Of a stretch of 64,000 nt of DNA, positions 59,858 to 64,000 are shown in pieces. The DNA comes from Flavobacterium johnsoniae. Its GTDB lineage: Bacteria > Bacteroidota > Bacteroidia > Flavobacteriales > Flavobacteriaceae. The notes below the pieces were generated by a model that was not told the DNA's origin, searched no databases, and was given only the letters and a program-made list of their open reading frames with translations. Both the position numbers and the translations under genes were made by a program. Location: positions 62,001-126,000 of the forward strand of contig NZ_MLFK01000006.1 of NCBI RefSeq assembly GCF_001879205.1, read 5' to 3'. Numbering within the stretch: position 1 is the stretch's first letter; every line of letters starts with the position of its first letter.

Positions 59858-61459
59858 ATGAAGAATTTCGCCCAACTCATAAAAACACTTGACAGTTCAA
59901 ATAAAACGAATGTAAAAGTAGATGCACTAACGACGTATTTTAAAAATGCATCGCCGGAAGATAAAGTGTGGACAATTGCGATTCTTTCGCATCGTCGCCC
60001 GGCGCGTCCTGTTAATACGACTTTGCTTCGGCTTTGGGCAAATGAACTGGCAAATATTCCATTATGGCTTTTTGAAGAAAGTTATCATATAGTGGGAGAT
60101 TTGGCCGAAACAATCGCCTTAATTATTCCAACAACAAAAGAACATTCAGATAAAAGTTTAACCGAATTCCTTCAGGAAATCATCGCTTTAAAAAAGAAAA
60201 CAGATGCTGAGAAAAAAGAATACCTGCATGAAAATTGGGTTGCTTTAAATTATTACGAGCGTTTTGTTTTTACCAAATTAATTACCGGAAGTTTTAGAAT
60301 CGGCGTAAGCCAAAAACTGATGACAAGGGCCTTATCCAAAGCAGAAGATGTTGATGAAGATGCATTGGCTTATAAATTAATGGGAAATTGGAATCCCAAT
60401 ACGATCACGTTTCAGGAATTAATTCTGGATGAAAAAAGCTCAGATTACTTATCAAAACCTTATCCGTTTTATCTCGCGTATCCAATTGAAGGTGATGTTG
60501 AAGATTTAGGAAATCCCGAGGACTGGTCTATTGAACATAAATGGGACGGAATTCGCTCGCAGACGATTATTCGCGATGATGAAATTTACGTCTGGTCAAG
60601 AGGTGAGGAGCTCGTTACCGATAAATATCCGGAGTTTAAATCCTTCGTGGGCATTATTCCCAACGGAACCGTTATCGATGCAGAGATTTTGGCTTTTCCC
60701 GAAAATGAAATCGGAACTTTTAATGATCTGCAGGCTCGAATTGGACGCAAAACCATATCAGCAAATCTCTTAGAAAAAGTCCCCGTGATTTTAAAAGCTT
60801 ATGATATTTTAGAATGGGAAGGGCAGGATATTAGAAATCTTCCGTATATAGAAAGAAGAATTTTACTGGAGAATTTATATGAAGAAATCAGGCATCAAAC
60901 GAATTCTTTCCGACTTTCAGAAAGAGTGGCCTTAACTTCCTGGGAAGATGTAACAAAAGAAAGAGAACGCGCCCGCGAAATGAAAAGCGAAGGTTTGATG
61001 TTAAAACGAAATGCGTCACCTTATCAGGTGGGAAGAAAAAAAGGCGATTGGTGGAAATGGAAAATTGAACCTTTGGTAATCGATGCCGTTCTTACATACG
61101 CAATGCGCGGACACGGACGACGCTCGAATTTGTTTACCGATTATACTTTTGCACTTTGGCAGAACAATGAAAAAGGAGAAAAAGAATTGGTCACTTTTGC
61201 AAAAGCCTATTCCGGTTTAACCGATGCCGAATTCAGAAAAGTAGACGATTTTATAAAGAAAAATACTTTAGAACGTTTTGGCCCTGTTAGAAGTGTAACG
61301 CCAAAATTGGTTTTTGAAATTGGTTTCGAAGGAATTTCGCTTTCTAAAAGGCATAAAAGCGGTATCGCAACCCGTTTTCCAAGAATTTTGAGATGGCGTC
61401 AAGACAAAAAAATAGAAGAAGCCAATTCTATTGAAGATTTAAAAAATATGATTTTATAA
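59858..61459 (+). CDS. ATP-dependent DNA ligase (cisplatin/LigC-like, repair module)
   Basis: A 533-residue ATP-dependent ligase. The nucleotidyltransferase motif KWDGIR puts the adenylated lysine at Lys228. Downstream are motif III/IV-type residues, SEGLMLKRN and the motif V lysines WWKWKIEP. An N-terminal alpha-helical DNA-binding domain (about 1-200) precedes. It seals nicks in dsDNA, in addition to the housekeeping NAD-dependent LigA expected elsewhere. It lies between the exonuclease and the helicase in the same direction. Confidence 0.93.
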   Translation: MKNFAQLIKTLDSSNKTNVKVDALTTYFKNASPEDKVWTIAILSHRRPARPVNTTLLRLWANELANIPLWLFEESYHIVGDLAETIALIIPTTKEHSDKSLTEFLQEIIALKKKTDAEKKEYLHENWVALNYYERFVFTKLITGSFRIGVSQKLMTRALSKAEDVDEDALAYKLMGNWNPNTITFQELILDEKSSDYLSKPYPFYLAYPIEGDVEDLGNPEDWSIEHKWDGIRSQTIIRDDEIYVWSRGEELVTDKYPEFKSFVGIIPNGTVIDAEILAFPENEIGTFNDLQARIGRKTISANLLEKVPVILKAYDILEWEGQDIRNLPYIERRILLENLYEEIRHQTNSFRLSERVALTSWEDVTKERERAREMKSEGLMLKRNASPYQVGRKKGDWWKWKIEPLVIDAVLTYAMRGHGRRSNLFTDYTFALWQNNEKGEKELVTFAKAYSGLTDAEFRKVDDFIKKNTLERFGPVRSVTPKLVFEIGFEGISLSKRHKSGIATRFPRILRWRQDKKIEEANSIEDLKNMIL

Positions 61460-61461
61460 AA

Positions 61462-61551
61462 GGTTCAAAGGGACAAAGTAACAGAGTTTCAAAGAAAAAT
61501 TAGGAAACAGTTAAACTTTGTCCCTCTGAGCCTTTGCAACTTTGAACCTGA
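61462..61551. repeat. Inverted repeat of the CAAAG family
   Basis: Left arm units GGTTCAAAG, GGGACAAAG and TTTCAAAG pair imperfectly with CTTTGTCCCTCTGAGCC and CTTTGAACC on the right (arms of about 34 bases). The core repeats with an 8-base period NNNCAAAG. It separates the ligase and helicase genes. Confidence 0.6.
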
Positions 61552-61556
61552 AAAAA

Positions 61557-64000
61557 ATGAATAGGGACGAATTATATGTGTTAGCCGAAAATTGGTTTAA
61601 AAGTCAGGGGTGGAAATCTTTTCCGTTCCAGACTCAAACCTGGACTGCTTTTCTGCAGGGAAAAAATGGCTTACTGAACGCTCCAACCGGAAGCGGAAAA
61701 ACTTATGCCTTGTGGTTTCCGGTAGTTCTTGATTACATCAAAAAAAATCCCGATTATAAAACCAAGCACAAAGCCGGATTAAAAGCCATTTGGATTACGC
61801 CTCTGCGAGCACTTTCTGTAGAAATAAAACAAGCCGCAGAACGAATTATTACAGATTTAGATCTGCCGTTAACAGTGGGGATTCGTTCCGGAGATACTAC
61901 TCAAAGCGAAAGAGCAAAGCAGAAAAACAAAATGCCTGATCTTTTAATTACAACGCCAGAAAGTTTACAGTTGCTGCTTGCGTCTAAACAATACGAAAAA
62001 ACATTTGCCAACTGCGGGGCGATTGTAGTTGACGAATGGCACGAATTGTTAGGTACAAAACGGGGTGTTCAAATGGAATTGGCGCTTTCGCGTTTAAAAA
62101 CGATTACACCAAAAATGCGCATTTGGGGAATTTCAGCAACAATTGGCAATCTCGAATTAGCACAAGAAGTTTTGTTAGGTCATAATACAGAAGCATACAA
62201 AAATTCGGTTTTGATTAAAGCGCATATCAATAAAAAAATCAAAATTGAATCGATTCTTCCGGAGAAAATGGAAACTTATCCGTGGCGCGGACACATGGGT
62301 TTGCATTTAATTGATGAGGTTGCCAAAATCATCAGAAGAAGTAAAACTACTTTGATTTTTACCAATGTGCGTTCGGCATGCGAAATTTGGTTTCAGGCCA
62401 TTTTAGATAAATATCCGGAATTTGCGGGCGAAATGGCCATGCATCACGGAAGCATCAGCAGAGAAACTCGTTTGTGGGTTGAAGATGCCATCAGAAAAGA
62501 AGAATTAAAAGTCGTGGTTTGCACTTCGAGTTTGGATCTCGGCGTGGATTTTGCACCAGTTGAAACGATTATTCAGGTGGGCGGACCAAAAGGCGTTGCG
62601 CGTTTTTTGCAAAGAGCCGGAAGAAGCGGCCACCAGCCCGGAAAAGAAAGTGTGATTTATTTTCTTGCTACACACGCAATGGAATTGATCGAAGCTTCGG
62701 CACTAAAAAAAGCAGTCGCCAAAACTGTTGTTGAAGACCGAATGCCGTATTTAAACAGCTGGGATGTTTTGGTTCAATACTTAAATACGCTCGCCGTTTC
62801 TGACGGATTTTTTCCTGATGAAATTTACGAAGAAGTCAAGACAACATTTTGCTATCAAAATATAACAAAAGAAAACTGGAACTGGATTTTAAATTTCATT
62901 ACAAACGGAAGCCAGAGTCTGCAGGCGTATGACGAATTTAAAAAAGTAGAAATTGAAGAAGACGGACGTTTTAAAATTAACAGCCGTTTTATTGCCATGC
63001 ATCATCGTATGCAAATGGGAACTATTGTGGGCGATGCAGTTTTGAATGTAAAATTTTTAGGCGGGGGATTTATTGGAACTGTCGAAGAATGGTTTGCTTC
63101 AAAATTACAACGAGGCGATGTTTTTACTTTTGCCGGAAGGCGACTCGAGTTATTCCAGATAAAAAACATGCAGGTTTTAGTGCGAAAAGCCGATCCTAAA
63201 AAAACGGCGCGTGTGGTAAGCTGGATGGGCGGTAGAATGACATTATCAGCACAAATGAGTGAATTGCTCCGGGAGGAATTGTATGCTGCAAATACAGAAC
63301 ATTTGTCTCCTGAATTAAAAGCGCTCAGACCTATTTTTGAAAGACAGCGAAAAGAAAGTATCGTGCCCAATAATGATGAATTTTTAATCGAAACTTTTAA
63401 AACCAGAGAAGGCTTTCATGCTATTTTTTATCCTTTTGAAGGGCGTTATGTGCATGAAGCAATGGCTAGTTTAATTTCGTATCGTATTAGTCTGCTTTCG
63501 CTAATTACTTTTTCTCTCGCTTATAATGATTATGGATTTGAATTGCTTTCTGATCAGGAAATTGATATGGAGGCCGTTTTTGATAATGATTTATTTACGA
63601 CAGCTTACGTGCATCACGATCTGCAGAAAAGTTTAAATTCGACCGAAATGGCGCGTAGAAAATTTAGGGATATTGCTGTTATAGCAGGTTTGGTTTTTAC
63701 CGGAATGCCCGGAAAACCAGTTAAAACAAAACATTTGCAAAGCGGTTCGCAATTGCTTTTTGAGGTTTTTAGAGATTATGAACCGGATAATTTATTATTA
63801 CAGCAGGCTTTTATAGAAACATTTGAACATCAATTAGAAGAAGGGCGTTTGATTGAGGCAATGGAAAGAATAAGTAACCAGACGATTGTCTGGAAACAAT
63901 GCAAAAAACCTACGCCGTTTAGTTTTCCAATAATTACAGATCGCTTGAGAGAGAAAATTTCCAGCGAAACATTACAGGAAAGAATCAAAAAAATGACGGC
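61557..64000 (+). CDS. Ligase-associated Lhr-like DEXH-box helicase, partial
   Basis: A superfamily 2 helicase open from the ATG at 61557 to the window end (814 codons, continuing). Walker A is APTGSGKT (residues 42-49), the Walker B box is DEWH (IVVDEWHELLG), motif III is SATIG, and motif VI is QRAGRSGHQ. The DEWH variant and the long C-terminal winged-helix/DUF-like region are typical of Lhr. It is the third gene of the repair operon, after the exonuclease and ligase; a metallophosphoesterase (PdeM) often follows in such operons but would lie outside. It unwinds or remodels DNA in repair by analogy. Confidence 0.92.
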   Translation, partial: MNRDELYVLAENWFKSQGWKSFPFQTQTWTAFLQGKNGLLNAPTGSGKTYALWFPVVLDYIKKNPDYKTKHKAGLKAIWITPLRALSVEIKQAAERIITDLDLPLTVGIRSGDTTQSERAKQKNKMPDLLITTPESLQLLLASKQYEKTFANCGAIVVDEWHELLGTKRGVQMELALSRLKTITPKMRIWGISATIGNLELAQEVLLGHNTEAYKNSVLIKAHINKKIKIESILPEKMETYPWRGHMGLHLIDEVAKIIRRSKTTLIFTNVRSACEIWFQAILDKYPEFAGEMAMHHGSISRETRLWVEDAIRKEELKVVVCTSSLDLGVDFAPVETIIQVGGPKGVARFLQRAGRSGHQPGKESVIYFLATHAMELIEASALKKAVAKTVVEDRMPYLNSWDVLVQYLNTLAVSDGFFPDEIYEEVKTTFCYQNITKENWNWILNFITNGSQSLQAYDEFKKVEIEEDGRFKINSRFIAMHHRMQMGTIVGDAVLNVKFLGGGFIGTVEEWFASKLQRGDVFTFAGRRLELFQIKNMQVLVRKADPKKTARVVSWMGGRMTLSAQMSELLREELYAANTEHLSPELKALRPIFERQRKESIVPNNDEFLIETFKTREGFHAIFYPFEGRYVHEAMASLISYRISLLSLITFSLAYNDYGFELLSDQEIDMEAVFDNDLFTTAYVHHDLQKSLNSTEMARRKFRDIAVIAGLVFTGMPGKPVKTKHLQSGSQLLFEVFRDYEPDNLLLQQAFIETFEHQLEEGRLIEAMERISNQTIVWKQCKKPTPFSFPIITDRLREKISSETLQERIKKMT

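Overview
The window is an AT-rich bacterial chromosome segment from a Flavobacterium-like member of the Bacteroidota, probably near F. johnsoniae. The signs are a type IX secretion (type B) C-terminal domain on a large LRR/lectin protein, DUF-family genes typical of the phylum, lipoproteins with acidic residues after the lipobox cysteine, and many promoters with the Bacteroidota -7 box TAnnTTTG, some with TTG at -33. No rRNA, prophage, CRISPR array or transposase gene is visible. Most of the window is ordinary chromosomal backbone.

Layout. 1-3.2 kb: partial lipoprotein, alpha/beta hydrolase, holin-fold membrane protein and trigger factor. 3.4-5.5 kb: clpP and clpX. 5.6-9.6 kb: lipoprotein, a GlxA-type AraC regulator and, divergent from it, five small genes alternating between VOC (glyoxalase) and SRPBCC folds. 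9.8-15.6 kb: serB, a small membrane protein, a GH3-family enzyme, a DUF2797 zinc protein and a family 9 glycosyltransferase. 15.6-26.6 kb: AsmA-like protein, a sppA-hydrolase operon, a folK-deoxynucleoside kinase fusion, the T9SS cargo protein, a SpoU methyltransferase and a DUF1573 protein. 26.8-30.6 kb: mutS (TTG start), tRNA-Gly and tRNA-Leu in one unit, a YegP-like protein and an Ala-rich lipoprotein. 31-36 kb: waaA, a sugar aminotransferase, galE, fabD and a DUF983 protein. 36-39 kb: AraC regulator, YceI protein and pirin. 39-44 kb: glyoxylate shunt (aceB, aceA) with a divergent XRE/ImmA-like regulator. 44-47 kb: a four-gene operon (membrane protein, purT, DUF6370, Crp/Fnr). 47-56.5 kb: secreted protein, U32 protein, beta-barrel, PA2169-family protein, aminotransferase, desaturase, rsmG and an orphan. 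56.8-64 kb: proline catabolism (pruA), then a DNA repair operon of exonuclease, ATP-dependent ligase and Lhr-like helicase, the last cut by the window end.

The most interesting signals are intergenic. (1) Two copies of a structured RNA-like element, with conserved ends, a variable middle and a covarying closing helix (11.1 and 47.2 kb). (2) Two exact 27-nt insertions, each breaking one arm of an otherwise intact inverted repeat without target duplication (44.1 and 47.05 kb), and a separate 16-nt palindrome module found at 3.3, 11.15 and 42.5 kb. (3) Several MITE-like inverted-repeat families, including a two-copy family with 17-18 bp terminal repeats at 42.5 and 59.7 kb. (4) An identical 16-bp palindrome placed exactly 22 bp upstream of the -7 box of both the YceI and pirin genes, which predicts co-regulation from about -41.5. 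(5) A perfect 14-bp palindrome between the XRE regulator and aceB. (6) Three GTCGA direct repeats at exact 21-bp spacing before the glycosyltransferase.
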